From Pseudobythopirellula maris (GTDB taxonomy: Bacteria > Planctomycetota > Planctomycetia > Pirellulales > Lacipirellulaceae), in contig NZ_SJPQ01000002.1 of the NCBI RefSeq assembly GCF_007859945.1, forward strand, positions 62,001-126,000: DNA of 64,000 bases, given 5' to 3'. Positions within the stretch are counted from its first letter, which is position 1; the number at the start of each line of letters is the position of its first letter. Positions 36,903 to 45,861 of this stretch are shown piece after piece. The translations under genes were made by a program, and so were the position numbers. The notes under the pieces were generated by a model. The model worked only from the letters and a program-made list of their open reading frames with translations. It searched no databases and was not told the origin of the DNA.

Positions 36903-38657
36903 ATGTCCACCATTCGCTTGTTCGCCGGGCGGCCCACGCCGCTCTTAGGGGCTCGGGCAGACAGCCGCCGCGGCGTGATCGCCGTGCTCGGCAGCCTGTT
37001 CATGTGCGCGTTGTTCGCGTTCTTGGCGCTCTCGGTCGACACCGGGCGAATGGTCCTGACCCAGACCGAGATGCAAAACGCCGTCGACGCCGCCGCCCTG
37101 GCCGCGTCGCAGGAGATCTCGCTCGGGCTGGGGGGTGAGGGGTCGTCGTTCGCCGCGGCCGAAGCGGCTGCGCGCACCGTCGCCGCCGAGGTTGCCGAGG
37201 CCAACGGCGTTTATGTGAACGCCGACCAAGACGTCTTCTTCGGGCTGCGGACCTACAACGCGAACAGCGACACCTGGTCCACGCAATGGGGCGTCACGCC
37301 GTTCAACGTGGTCCGTGTGGTCGCCCGCCGCGACAACAAGGACGACCTCGAGGCCGAAGACGGCGAGCTGCCGCTCTCGTTCGGCTGGGCCGTGGGCCAG
37401 GAGAGCGTCGGCCTGGCGGCCGAGGCGACCGCCTTCATCGAGTCGCGCGACCTGGTGCTGGTGCTCGACTTCTCCGGCTCGATGAGCGACGACGTCGAAC
37501 TGCGCAGCATGAACAAGATGGGCCAGTCGGCCATCGAGGACTCGCTCGACCTGATCTGGCAGCAGCTTCGCGACTCGGGCGCCACTTGGCCCGACCACCC
37601 GGGCCAGGAGAAGTTCACCGACGGCTTCGGCCGCGTCGACTCGGAGTACGGCACGTACTACAACAGCTCGAAGACGAGCAAGATCATGAATTACCTGAAC
37701 CTCAACGACCGCAACTCCGACGGCTCGCCGAAATACCCCTTCCCCCAGGCGGGCCGCTACAGCGACGGCACGCCACGCGACCGGCTGAGCGCCAACTCGA
37801 GCGAGGACCACTGGGAGGGCTACGTCAACTACGTGAAGAACCTCAGCGGCGCCTACAATCGGCGCTACGGCTACCGCACGCTGTGCGACTACCTGCTGCA
37901 GAACAACCAGATGAAGTGGACCAACTCGGAGGACATGTGGCGGACGTCGCACTACCCGTTCCACGCGGTGAAAGAGGGCGCCACGCTGTTCCTCGACTAC
38001 CTGCAAGAGATGGACTTCGGCGATGAGGTCGGTCTGGTGAGCTACGGCTCCTACGCCGTGTGGGAAGACAGCCACTACGACGGCGAGGTCGACATCGACA
38101 TCAGCGACGACCCGATCACGGACAACCTCGCCGCGATCAACACGATCCAGCGTCGCCACCAAGCGGGCCACTACGACGTTTACACCGGCATGGGCGACGG
38201 CGTCTTGAAGGGACGTGAGATGCTTGTCGGCGAAGCCAACGACCCGGACGACCTGGGCCACGCCCGCAACGGCGCCAGGCCGACGATGATCGTCATGACC
38301 GACGGCCAGGCCAACCGCAAGAAGAGCGGCTGGAGCCTGCCGGGGAGCTTCAAGTGGTCCGACTGGACCGACTACAACGGCGACGGGTCGGCCGACTACT
38401 CGAGCGGCGACTCCTACAAGCAATACGCCTTCTGGGAAGCGACCGAGGCCGTCAAGAAAGGGATCACGATCCACACGATGGCCGTGGGCGCCGGCGCCGA
38501 CACCGACCTGATGGAGGCGATCGCCTTCGCCGGCGGCGGGGCGTTCGTCCACGTGCCGGGCGGCACGAGTGTCCACGAGATGGAGGAGGAGTTGCTCGAC
38601 GCCTTCGGCACGATGGCCGCCAAGCTCCCCGCCGCCCAGCTGGTGAGCGGCGAGTGA
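36903..38657 (+). CDS. TadG-like protein with von Willebrand factor A domain
   Basis: 584 aa. The N-terminal TadG segment is RRGVIAVLGSLFMCALFAFLALSVDTGRM (22-50), then QNAVDAAALAASQ, typical of Tad/Flp assembly proteins. A vWA domain begins near 183 with the MIDAS motif DFSGSMS (189-195) and continues with DEVGLVSYGS and a Thr/Asp loop (MIVMTDGQAN). The vWA is interrupted by a long Tyr/Asn/Ser-rich insertion (about 205-330). It is the third gene of the Tad trio; probably an anchored adhesive or assembly component of the pilus. Confidence 0.92.
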   Translation: MSTIRLFAGRPTPLLGARADSRRGVIAVLGSLFMCALFAFLALSVDTGRMVLTQTEMQNAVDAAALAASQEISLGLGGEGSSFAAAEAAARTVAAEVAEANGVYVNADQDVFFGLRTYNANSDTWSTQWGVTPFNVVRVVARRDNKDDLEAEDGELPLSFGWAVGQESVGLAAEATAFIESRDLVLVLDFSGSMSDDVELRSMNKMGQSAIEDSLDLIWQQLRDSGATWPDHPGQEKFTDGFGRVDSEYGTYYNSSKTSKIMNYLNLNDRNSDGSPKYPFPQAGRYSDGTPRDRLSANSSEDHWEGYVNYVKNLSGAYNRRYGYRTLCDYLLQNNQMKWTNSEDMWRTSHYPFHAVKEGATLFLDYLQEMDFGDEVGLVSYGSYAVWEDSHYDGEVDIDISDDPITDNLAAINTIQRRHQAGHYDVYTGMGDGVLKGREMLVGEANDPDDLGHARNGARPTMIVMTDGQANRKKSGWSLPGSFKWSDWTDYNGDGSADYSSGDSYKQYAFWEATEAVKKGITIHTMAVGAGADTDLMEAIAFAGGGAFVHVPGGTSVHEMEEELLDAFGTMAAKLPAAQLVSGE

Positions 38658-38664
38658 TCGGCTC

Positions 38665-38751
38665 GGCGAGCCGTGAGTGTGAGCGACCGGAGTTGTGGGC
38701 ACGCCTCGTCGGCGGGCCAGACGCTTCGGGCGCTGACGCTTACGGCTCGCC
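38665..38751. repeat. REP/BIME-like inverted pair, copy D
   Basis: Left arm 38665-38693, right arm 38724-38751. The right arm differs from copy A by two bases, the left arm is more diverged. The right arm overlaps the tadA 3' end, and the tadA stop codon lies in it. Confidence 0.82.
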
Positions 38752-39216
38752 CTTTTTTTTGCGCCTTTCGCGGAAAAACTCGGTGAGCAGCCCCCCGCAC
38801 TCTTCGGCCATCACGCCGCCGGTGAACTCGCAGCGGTGGTTGAGCCGCTCGTCGTTCAACAAGCCGAAGAGGCTCTCCACCGCGCCGGCCTTGGGGTCGA
38901 CCGCCCCGTAGACCACGCGCGGCACGCGGGCCTGCACGATCGCCCCGGCGCACATGGGGCACGGCTCGAGTGTCACGCAGAGCGTGCAGCCCTCCAGGCG
39001 CCACGAGCCGAGGGCCTCGGCGGCCTGTGTGATGGCGATCATCTCGGCGTGGGCCGTCGGGTCGCGGAGCGTCTCGCGTTGGTTGTGAGCCGCGGCGATG
39101 ACTTGGCCCTCGTGCAACACGACCGCCCCGACCGGGACCTCCCCCTCGTCGGCCGCGCGGCGCGCCTCGTTGAGCGCCAGCAACATCGCCTGCCGTTCGT
39201 CGGTTTCGAAGCTCAA
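38740..39216 (-). CDS. tadA: tRNA-specific adenosine deaminase TadA
   Basis: A 158-aa zinc deaminase that converts A34 to inosine in tRNA-Arg(ACG). Zinc ligands: His56 with catalytic Glu58 in TAHAEMI, and Cys86/Cys89 in EPCPMCAGA. The length is typical. The last residues (KKKGEP-stop) are encoded by the edge of a REP-like repeat, so the C-terminus has been extended or replaced by the element. It converges on the Tad pilus operon; the shared name is coincidental. Confidence 0.96.
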   Translation of the reverse strand: MSFETDERQAMLLALNEARRAADEGEVPVGAVVLHEGQVIAAAHNQRETLRDPTAHAEMIAITQAAEALGSWRLEGCTLCVTLEPCPMCAGAIVQARVPRVVYGAVDPKAGAVESLFGLLNDERLNHRCEFTGGVMAEECGGLLTEFFRERRKKKGEP

Positions 39217-39386
39217 GGGAATGCTCTTGGGTTTGTTCGGCTTGGTCGGAAGCGGGGAGTCGCGCCGGCGGCGCTATTATGAAGACTTGGCTGCCGGCCG
39301 TGCTCGCCGGTATGCCGCGCGGTCGCGGCGTGACTACGATGGGGAGGTTCGCTGCGACGCGCCGGCTTGGCGCCGGCCGTGGCGTG

Positions 39387-39854
39387 ATGACGATCCACCG
39401 CCGCGAGCCCGCCGTGAACGCCCCCACCGCCTCGACGCTACCCGCCGACCCGCCCCCAGCCAAGGGCTGGGACGTGAGGATCGGTGCGGTGCTGGCGGTC
39501 TACTGGATCGCCATGCTCGTCGGCACCCACTTGCCGGCCCAGGCGCCGAAGACCAACCAGTTGGTGAGCGACAAGCCGATCCACTTCGTGGCGTTCTTCG
39601 GGCTCACCCTGCTGCTCGTGGCCTGGCGGCGGGCGCGACGGGGAACGCTCGGCGTGGGGACAATCGCCGCCGCGGTTGTCGTGGTGCTCGTGTACGGCGC
39701 CTTCGACGAGCTCACGCAGCCGCTCTTCGGCCGGGTGTGCGACCTCGCCGACTGGCTCAGCGACACTGGCGGCGCCGGGGCGGCGGCGCTGCTGGCGTGG
39801 GCGCTCACGCGCCGCGATCGTCGCAAGTCCCCTCCCCCCTTGGGGGAGGGTTAG
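39387..39854 (+). CDS. VanZ-like family membrane protein
   Basis: 155 aa from the ATG at 39387; the frame is open to 39279 and GTG 39414 is also possible. Four hydrophobic helices with VanZ-family marks: DKPIHFVAFFGLTLLL (about 62-77) and YGAFDELTQPLFGRVCDLADWLSDTGG (about 104-130). The family is named after teicoplanin resistance in enterococci, but most members are uncharacterised and no resistance cluster is present here. The last codons run into a C-rich/G-rich hairpin repeat. Confidence 0.83.
   Translation: MTIHRREPAVNAPTASTLPADPPPAKGWDVRIGAVLAVYWIAMLVGTHLPAQAPKTNQLVSDKPIHFVAFFGLTLLLVAWRRARRGTLGVGTIAAAVVVVLVYGAFDELTQPLFGRVCDLADWLSDTGGAGAAALLAWALTRRDRRKSPPPLGEG
39829..39852. repeat. C-rich/G-rich hairpin at VanZ gene end
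   Basis: CCCCTCCCCC then TTGGGGGAGGG forms a strong hairpin across the last codons and stop of the VanZ-like gene, followed by a further G-rich copy (AGGGAGGGGGAGGGAG). It may end transcription between this gene and the convergent decarboxylase gene. Confidence 0.6.
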
Positions 39855-39874
39855 GGAGGGGGAGGGAGCAAAGC

Positions 39875-40849
39875 TCAGAAATTCGGCGTCGGCGCGCGGT
39901 ACTCGTTCACGTCGATCGTCTTGAACCAGGCGATCGTCTTCTCGAGCCCCTCGGCGAGCGCGATCTTCGGCTCCCAGTCGAGGTGCTTCTTGGCCAGGTC
40001 GATCACCGGTTGGCGCTGCGTTGGGTCGTCGGCCGGCAGCGGTTGGTGGATGATCTTCGACTTCGAGCCGGTGAGCTCGATCACTTTCTCGGCGAGCTCG
40101 AGGATCGTGAATTCGCCCGGGTTGCCGATGTTCACCGGGCCGATGAACTCGTCCGGCCCGTTCATCATGCGGATGATGCCCTCGACGAGGTCGTCGCGGT
40201 AGCAGAACGAGCGCGTTTGGTCGCCGTCGCCGAACACCGTGATGTTCTCGCCCGCGATCGCCTGGCGGATGAAGTTGCTCACCACCCGCCCGTCGTAGGG
40301 GTGCATCCGCGGGCCGTAGGTGTTGAATATCCGCACGATGCGAACGTTCACGCGGTTGTGGCGGTGGTAGTCCATAAACAGCGTCTCGGCCGCCCGCTTG
40401 CCCTCGTCGTAGCAGGCGCGGGGGCCGATCGGGTTCACGCTGCCGCGGTAGCTCTCGGGCTGGGGGTGGACCTGGGGGTCGCCGTACACCTCGCTGGTCG
40501 AGGCCTGCAGGATCTTGGCCCGGCAGCGCTTGGCCATGCCCAAGAGGTTGATCGACCCCATGACCGAGGTCTTCATCGTCTTGATCGGGTTGTACTGGTA
40601 GTGGCCCGGGGCGGCGGGGCAGGCGAGGTTGTAAACCTCGTCCACCTCAAGCCACAGCGGGTGGGTCACGTCGTGGCGGACCAGCTCAAAGTTGGCGTGA
40701 TCCAGCAGGTGAACGACGTTCGACTTCTGCGAGGTGAAGAAGTTGTCGACGCAGATCACGTCGTGCCCCTGCTCCACCAGCCGCTCGCAAAGGTGAGAGC
40801 CGAGGAAGCCGGCGCCGCCGGTGACGAGGATGCGTTTGATCGTGGACAT
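39875..40849 (-). CDS. UDP-glucuronate decarboxylase-like SDR (UDP-xylose synthase)
   Basis: 324 aa from the ATG at 40849 (the frame extends to 40951 without family similarity). It is an extended short-chain dehydrogenase with [10 protein letters not shown] (11-20) for NAD and catalytic ASTSEVYG and YDEGKRAAE (Ser/Tyr/Lys). [16 protein letters not shown] and [15 protein letters not shown] are characteristic of the UXS group. It converts UDP-glucuronate to UDP-xylose for cell-surface polysaccharide. UDP-glucose epimerase activity is a less likely alternative. Confidence 0.92.
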   Translation of the reverse strand: MSTIKRILVTGGAGFLGSHLCERLVEQGHDVICVDNFFTSQKSNVVHLLDHANFELVRHDVTHPLWLEVDEVYNLACPAAPGHYQYNPIKTMKTSVMGSINLLGMAKRCRAKILQASTSEVYGDPQVHPQPESYRGSVNPIGPRACYDEGKRAAETLFMDYHRHNRVNVRIVRIFNTYGPRMHPYDGRVVSNFIRQAIAGENITVFGDGDQTRSFCYRDDLVEGIIRMMNGPDEFIGPVNIGNPGEFTILELAEKVIELTGSKSKIIHQPLPADDPTQRQPVIDLAKKHLDWEPKIALAEGLEKTIAWFKTIDVNEYRAPTPNF

Positions 40850-41182
40850 GCGTCGAGAGAGTGTGTGTTGAAAGATGTCAGCGAGAGGATAGGGGGGAAC
40901 CTTCCAGTTTGCTCCGCTGGCGCCAATCCTGCAACTGAGGGCGCCAGCCACCCTCCCGGCCCGCCGCGCCAGCCCCTCCCAACCGCAACAACCCGCACAC
41001 CAGGCGTAACCACGCTCACGGCAGGGCTACTTGGTCTGCGGTCTTCGGCGCCGCTCAAGGGGGCGCCTCGGTCGCCCCGAGGAATCCATAAGACATGCGC
41101 GTAAGGGATTCGAATCGCGTTTGTTCACGCCGGGAGAAATCCGCACGATTCTGGCGCGAGTTCTTAATAATAGGGAAAAGGC
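40850..41182. promoter_or_regulatory. divergent intergenic region UXS / BBP7
   Basis: 333 bp. Nothing gene-like is seen. The part next to the BBP7 gene is AT-richer (TTCTTAATAATAGGGAAAAGGC just before the ATG) and contains AAGG as a ribosome site. Promoters for both genes should lie here. Confidence 0.4.
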
Positions 41183-42352
41183 ATGAAGCCATATTTCTTA
41201 CTCGCTCTAGCGGCAGCTTTGGCGTCCGCCACGGCTGTCGACGCCTGTGCCGGCGGGCCGGCAACCATGCAAGGCGGCCGCGGCTGGTTCTCCACGGAAT
41301 ACATGCTGTGGGGAGTCTCGGGCTACAAAGTCCCGCCGCTGGTGACCAGCAGCCCCGCGGGGACCGCGCGGGCCGATTCGGGCTCGCTGCCCGGCGCGGA
41401 GATCCTGTACGGAAACGAAACCGTCGAGGGCGGGGCGCTCAACGGATCACGCATCCGCTATGGCTACTGGCTCGACGACTACGAGATCTATAGCTTCGAG
41501 GCGAGCCTGCTTGCGGTGGGGCAAGAGGGGACTCTCTTTCAAGCCGAATCGGACGGGTCCACCGCCAGCCTCAATCGCCCGTATTTCGACACCAATCCCC
41601 TCGTGAACGCGCCAAGCTCAATTCTTGTGGCGTTCGACGACCCCGTGCTCGGCGACTTTTTCTCGGGGTCGATGCGAATCGATAGCACGACCGAGCTCTC
41701 CTCCGGTTCGTTTTCCGTGCGCCGGTTGTGGAGTTCTTCCTCGCACCGCCGCTGCGACTTCATCCTTGGCTACCGATTCGTTCGCTTCGACGAAGGGTTG
41801 CTCATGCGCGACTCCAGTCTCGTAGACGGTGCGGCGGCAGGCGTTGTCGGGACCACCATCGCCGCCTCCGACCGCTTCGACACCTCCAACGAGTTCCACG
41901 GCGCCGAAATCGGTTTTGTGAGCTCTGAACGGTTTGGCCGCTGGTCGGGCGACGTGACGCTCAAACTAGCGCTCGGCAACAACCACCGCGAGGTCGACAT
42001 CGCCGGCGAGACCCGCAGACAGGTTCCTGGCTTCGCCTCGGTAGTCGTGCCAGGCGGCGTGCTCGCCCAGCCAACCAACATCGGCGACTACCGCAGCGAC
42101 ATCCTCACCGCGGTCCCCGAGATCGACCTCAGCGTGCGGCGGCGGGTCGGCGAATCGTGCGAGCTGAGCCTCGGCTTCACAATCCTGGCGGTCCCCCAAG
42201 TCGCCCGGCCCGGGCGGCTCATCGACACAGTGGTCAACAGTACATTGCTGGAGGGCGGGGCCCTCGTTGGCCCCGCCGCGCCTAGTTTCACCTGGAGAAA
42301 CGACCATGTGTTGTTCTACGGAATGAATCTGGGCGCCGAGTGGAACTATTAA
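41183..42352 (+). CDS. BBP7-like outer-membrane beta-barrel protein
   Basis: 389 aa, signal peptide 1-22 (AVDAC; possible lipobox-like Cys). It opens with GWFSTEYMLWGVSGYKVPPLVTSSPAG, the hallmark of the planctomycete BBP7 family. Alternating strands follow (GYRFVRFDEGL, FHGAEIGFVSSERFG, VTLKLALGNNHREVDIAGET) and it ends FYGMNLGAEWNY with a terminal aromatic residue, as outer-membrane barrels do. Function unknown; the family is thought to be a surface protein of the outer membrane. Confidence 0.9.
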   Translation: MKPYFLLALAAALASATAVDACAGGPATMQGGRGWFSTEYMLWGVSGYKVPPLVTSSPAGTARADSGSLPGAEILYGNETVEGGALNGSRIRYGYWLDDYEIYSFEASLLAVGQEGTLFQAESDGSTASLNRPYFDTNPLVNAPSSILVAFDDPVLGDFFSGSMRIDSTTELSSGSFSVRRLWSSSSHRRCDFILGYRFVRFDEGLLMRDSSLVDGAAAGVVGTTIAASDRFDTSNEFHGAEIGFVSSERFGRWSGDVTLKLALGNNHREVDIAGETRRQVPGFASVVVPGGVLAQPTNIGDYRSDILTAVPEIDLSVRRRVGESCELSLGFTILAVPQVARPGRLIDTVVNSTLLEGGALVGPAAPSFTWRNDHVLFYGMNLGAEWNY

Positions 42353-42447
42353 TGCGAAGCACGGATGCGAAACGTGTGTGGCGGTGTGATCCAATGTCGA
42401 TAAGGCGAAAACACCCTTACGGCTAGCAGTCGTGTGCTCTAAGAGCC
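42350..42447. repeat. dispersed ~97-bp repeat, copy 2
   Basis: This copy resembles 14466-14562 in order and spacing of its identical blocks. It overlaps the stop codon of the BBP7 gene. The possible internal stem of copy 1 is not preserved here. Confidence 0.8.
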
Positions 42448-43004
42448 CAACTGCCCCCCCCGAGGCTTGAGGGGGCGACGATTGCCGTCATTTGGCGTCA
42501 TTCGGCCGATCGCCATTCCCCCCGCAACGGGGGCGTGCTATACTTGCGTCACTAGCCAAGGTGCGAGACCGGCGTCTTGTGGCCGCTTCCCCCCGGGGAA
42601 TTGGACCAAACGACGCTCGGATCAATCAAAATCAACGGCAGCACACCCGAGCCCCCTCCGGCGAACCTCTCGCCATCAGCTCTGGTTTTCTAGCTCACGA
42701 CGCGACTGATGACCTTGCCCCTCAGGCCGCCGCCGAACCAGGTTTCGGCGGTCGATGCTCTTGCCAGCTAACGCACAAGAGCGGGCCTTCCGTCAGCGGC
42801 CGGGCGTTTCCCTACCCCAGGGAATCACGCCGATCGGCACGCAGGGGCGGGGTTAAAACACGCGTGAGACCCAATGGAACGGCGCCGCCGTTCCCACCCA
42901 ACCGTCGGCTCCCGGTGCGCTGAACATGCGCCCGGCGTCTGGCTCCCCGTGCATCAAGCGCCGGAGGGAGTGGGCCGATCCCCTACCCCAGAAGCGAGAA
43001 TCTT
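42448..43004 (+). promoter_or_regulatory. long leader region of DEAD-box helicase gene
   Basis: About 560 bp without a credible protein gene. A hairpin GCCCCCC..AGGGGGC at about 42455-42475 could end BBP7 transcription. TATACT at 42539-42544 is a good -10 candidate. If used, it would give a transcribed leader of about 450 nt before the helicase start. The stretch contains several C-run/G-run hairpin candidates but no riboswitch I recognise. Confidence 0.45.
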
Positions 43005-44585
43005 TTGACTCAGAACACGACCCATCCTTCGAGCCCCGACGCCGTTGAGTCCACTCCGGCAGCCGGCAAAAAAGAGAATGACTTTGCGAAGCTCGGCCTG
43101 TCGGGCGCGGTGCTCCGCGCCGTGGACGACGAGGGCTACCACACCGCCACGCCGATCCAGGCGCAGGCGATCCCGCCCGTGCTAGCGGGCGACGACATCA
43201 TGGGCTGCGCCCAGACCGGCACCGGCAAGACGGCGGCCTTCGCGCTGCCCACGCTGCACCGCCTGATGGATGGCGCCCCGCAGCCGCGCGACAACACTCG
43301 CGGCAAAGGCAAAGGCGCCAAGGGCGGCCACCACGGCCCGGCCCGCAAGATCCGCTGCCTCGTGCTCGCCCCCACCCGCGAGCTGGCCGCCCAGATCCGC
43401 GAGAGCTTCAACGTTTACGGCCGCCACACCGGCCTGCGGCACTCGGTCATCTTCGGCGGCGTCGGCCAGAACCCGCAGGTCAAAGCCCTCAGGGCCGGCG
43501 TCGACATCTTGGTCGCCACGCCGGGTCGGCTCTTGGACCTGATGAACCAAGGCCACGTGAACCTGTCCGGCGTGGAGGTGCTGATCCTCGACGAGGCGGA
43601 CCAGATGCTCGACATGGGCTTCCTGCCCGACCTGCGTCGCATCATCGCCGCCGTGCCCAAGAAGCGTCAGACGCTGATGTTCTCGGCCACGATGCCCGAC
43701 GAGATCCGCAAGCTCGCCGACCGCTGGCTCAACAAGCCGAAGACCGTCGAGGTGGCCCGCGTCTCCTCGCCCGCCAAGCGCGTCGAGCAGTCGGTCTACC
43801 ACGTCGAGAAGCGGCTCAAGCCGCAACTGCTGGCGCACTACCTGACGAGCACCCCGCGCGAACGCACGCTGGTGTTCGCCCGCACGAAGCACGGGGCCGA
43901 CAAGATCGTCAAGATGCTGTCGAAGTCGGGCCTGACGGCCGCGGCGATTCACGGCAACAAGAGCCAGAACGCCCGCACCCGGGCGCTCGACGCGTTCAAG
44001 TCCAACCGGCCGCCGGTGCTGGTCGCCACGGACATCGCGGCCCGCGGCCTCGACATCGACAGCGTTTCGCACGTCATCAACTTCGAGCTCCCCGAGACGC
44101 CCGAGGTGTACGTGCACCGCATCGGCCGCACCGGCCGCGCGGGCGCCGAGGGCTGCGCCATCAGCTTCTGCTCGGGCGACGAGCGGCCGAAGCTCAAGGC
44201 GATCGAGCGGCTCACGCGTCGTCAGATCGCGGTACTCGACGACCACCCGGAGTACAAGGCTTTGCCGAAGATCGAGACGGGCGGCGGCGACAACCGCCCG
44301 CCGCGGGCGCCGAAGAAGGGCGCTCCCGACCGCCGTCGCAGCCGCAACGGCGCCAAGGCTGGCGCTGGCAAAGCGGGCGCCGGCAAGCGTAAGCGTCCTG
44401 CGGGCGCCAAATCGTCGGGCGGCGGCCATTCAAACAGCAGTGCGGCGGGGAGCCAATCCGCGTCGAACACTTCGCGGCCCAAGAAGGCGAGCGGCTCGAC
44501 GACCGGCGCCAAGGTCACCGATACGCCCAAGCCGAACACCGAGCTGCGGCGTCAGAAGCGTCGCAGCACGGCTATCGGCCGCTGA
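43005..44585 (+). CDS. DEAD-box ATP-dependent RNA helicase (RhlE-like)
   Basis: 526 aa. Motifs: Q motif [11 protein letters not shown] (48-58), motif I AQTGTGKT (69-76), Ia PTRELAAQ, Ib TPGRLLD, II DEAD (196-199), III SAT, then the second RecA domain with [14 protein letters not shown] and [11 protein letters not shown] basic Gly/Lys insertion (about 91-114) separates motifs I and Ia. The C-terminal about 110 residues are Lys/Arg/Ser/Gly-rich and disordered, as in RNA-chaperone helicases. The best in-frame start is the TTG at 43005; no ATG or GTG is close. It likely unwinds structured RNA in ribosome assembly or mRNA decay. Confidence 0.93.
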   Translation: MTQNTTHPSSPDAVESTPAAGKKENDFAKLGLSGAVLRAVDDEGYHTATPIQAQAIPPVLAGDDIMGCAQTGTGKTAAFALPTLHRLMDGAPQPRDNTRGKGKGAKGGHHGPARKIRCLVLAPTRELAAQIRESFNVYGRHTGLRHSVIFGGVGQNPQVKALRAGVDILVATPGRLLDLMNQGHVNLSGVEVLILDEADQMLDMGFLPDLRRIIAAVPKKRQTLMFSATMPDEIRKLADRWLNKPKTVEVARVSSPAKRVEQSVYHVEKRLKPQLLAHYLTSTPRERTLVFARTKHGADKIVKMLSKSGLTAAAIHGNKSQNARTRALDAFKSNRPPVLVATDIAARGLDIDSVSHVINFELPETPEVYVHRIGRTGRAGAEGCAISFCSGDERPKLKAIERLTRRQIAVLDDHPEYKALPKIETGGGDNRPPRAPKKGAPDRRRSRNGAKAGAGKAGAGKRKRPAGAKSSGGGHSNSSAAGSQSASNTSRPKKASGSTTGAKVTDTPKPNTELRRQKRRSTAIGR

Positions 44586-44604
44586 GCCAAACGGGCGCCG
44601 ATAG

Positions 44605-44669
44605 CGAGCCTAGTAGTCGAGCCTAGTAGTCGAGCCCAGTGATCGAACCCTTTGATCGGACCCAGTGGG
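44605..44669. repeat. five degenerate 13-bp tandem repeats
   Basis: Units of CGAGCCTAGTAGT type at 44605, 44618, 44631, 44644 and 44657, progressively diverged, between the helicase and the convergent XylR-like gene. Confidence 0.85.
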
Positions 44670-44671
44670 TG

Positions 44672-44695
44672 GCTCAGCGCCGCGTGGCGCTGAGC
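44672..44695. repeat. palindrome over regulator stop codon
   Basis: Perfect 10-bp arms GCTCAGCGCC (44672-44681) and GGCGCTGAGC (44686-44695), loop of four. It covers the stop codon of the XylR-like gene. No T-tract on either side, so a termination role is uncertain. Confidence 0.8.
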
Positions 44696-45861
44696 ACCCG
44701 CAGGCTCGAGCGGTACTTGGCCGGCGTGATGTCGAGTTCGCGGCGGAAGACCTGGATCATGTAGCTCGCCGAGCTGTAGCCCGCCGCGGCGGCCACCTCG
44801 GGGATCGAGTAGTCGGTCTCGACGAGCAGCCGCTTGGCGTGCTTGAGCCGCTCCCGCTGGATCTCGGTCGCCACGGAGTGGCCGAGCAACTCGCGGAAGC
44901 GGGCGTCGAGCTCGCGGCGCGAGATCTGCGTGCGCTCCACGACCAGGTCGGCCGAGATGTCGCGCCCCTGCGACTGCTTGATGTAGGCGAGCGCCTCGGC
45001 CACGCTGCGGTCGTTCACGGCGAACGTGTCGGTCGAGAGCCGCGTGACCACGCGCAGGGCGTCGACCATGATGCAGCGGTTGTCGCAATTCCCCTCGCGC
45101 ATCATCTTGTCGAGCCGCGCGGCCGCCTGGAAGCCGCCCTCCACGGCGTTGAGCGCCACGCTCGAGAGCGTCGGGTTCGAGAGCTCGCAGAGCAGCTCGT
45201 CGTTGTCGACTCCCACCACGGCCACGTCCTGCGGCACGTTGAGACCCGCCTCGCGGCAGGCGTCGAGCACGTGCAGGCCGTGCTCGTCGTTGCAGGCCAT
45301 GATGCCGATCGGCTTGGGCGCGTTGACGATCCACTCCAGAAGGTGCGGCTGCTCGTGCTCCCAGCCCCCGTCGCCGGTGATGTCTTGGAACTCGTACACG
45401 TGGGCCGTGTGGCCCGCCTTGCGGATCGCCTGGCAGAACGCCTCGCGGCGGCGTTCGGACCACACCTGGCCCGGCGCGCCAACGAACCCGTACTCCGGGT
45501 AGCAACGCTTCAGCAAGTGGGCCGCCGCCAGCCAGGCCGCCTTCTCCGAGTCGACGCGCAGCTCGGCGAACCGCGAAACCAGGCTGTCTTCCAGCAGCTG
45601 CTCCTCGCTCATGTCGAGCGCAATGGTCGGCAGATTGGCGCTGAGCACCTGCTCGGTCAGCTCGGGCGTCGCGAGCCGCGCGAACAGGCCGTCGCCGTTC
45701 CAGTGCTGCATGGCGGGCAACGACTGCTCGAAGTCGCCCGGCGTGAGGTGGAAGCTCCACGGTCCGTGCAGCCGGGCGTATCGCGCAATGCCGAGCGACA
45801 CTTCACGCCCGTAGCCACGGGCGGTCTCGATCAGCAGGCCAACCTGGGGGGTTTTCTTCAT
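44674..45861 (-). CDS. XylR-like AraC-family transcriptional regulator
   Basis: 395 aa from the ATG at 45861 (a TTG at 45876 is the alternative). The N-terminal LacI-type sugar-binding domain (about 1-275) has VGLLIETARGYGREV, GDGLFARLAT and IGIMACNDEHGLHVLDACREAGLNVP. The C-terminal AraC DNA-binding domain has two helix-turn-helices (ADLVVERTQISRRELDARFRE and SIPEVAAAAGYSSASYMIQVFRRE). This is the XylR architecture, where xylose or a related sugar activates genes. Its neighbours downstream of its promoter are pectin and hemicellulose enzymes, so it probably controls that locus. It is transcribed in the same direction as the pectinesterase and pectate lyase genes. Confidence 0.93.
   Translation of the reverse strand: MKKTPQVGLLIETARGYGREVSLGIARYARLHGPWSFHLTPGDFEQSLPAMQHWNGDGLFARLATPELTEQVLSANLPTIALDMSEEQLLEDSLVSRFAELRVDSEKAAWLAAAHLLKRCYPEYGFVGAPGQVWSERRREAFCQAIRKAGHTAHVYEFQDITGDGGWEHEQPHLLEWIVNAPKPIGIMACNDEHGLHVLDACREAGLNVPQDVAVVGVDNDELLCELSNPTLSSVALNAVEGGFQAAARLDKMMREGNCDNRCIMVDALRVVTRLSTDTFAVNDRSVAEALAYIKQSQGRDISADLVVERTQISRRELDARFRELLGHSVATEIQRERLKHAKRLLVETDYSIPEVAAAAGYSSASYMIQVFRRELDITPAKYRSSLRVLSATRR

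Noticed and set aside
42492-42923. 143-codon open frame upstream of the helicase
   Set aside because: No codon bias, no ribosome site, and it overlaps the proposed promoter and leader hairpins.
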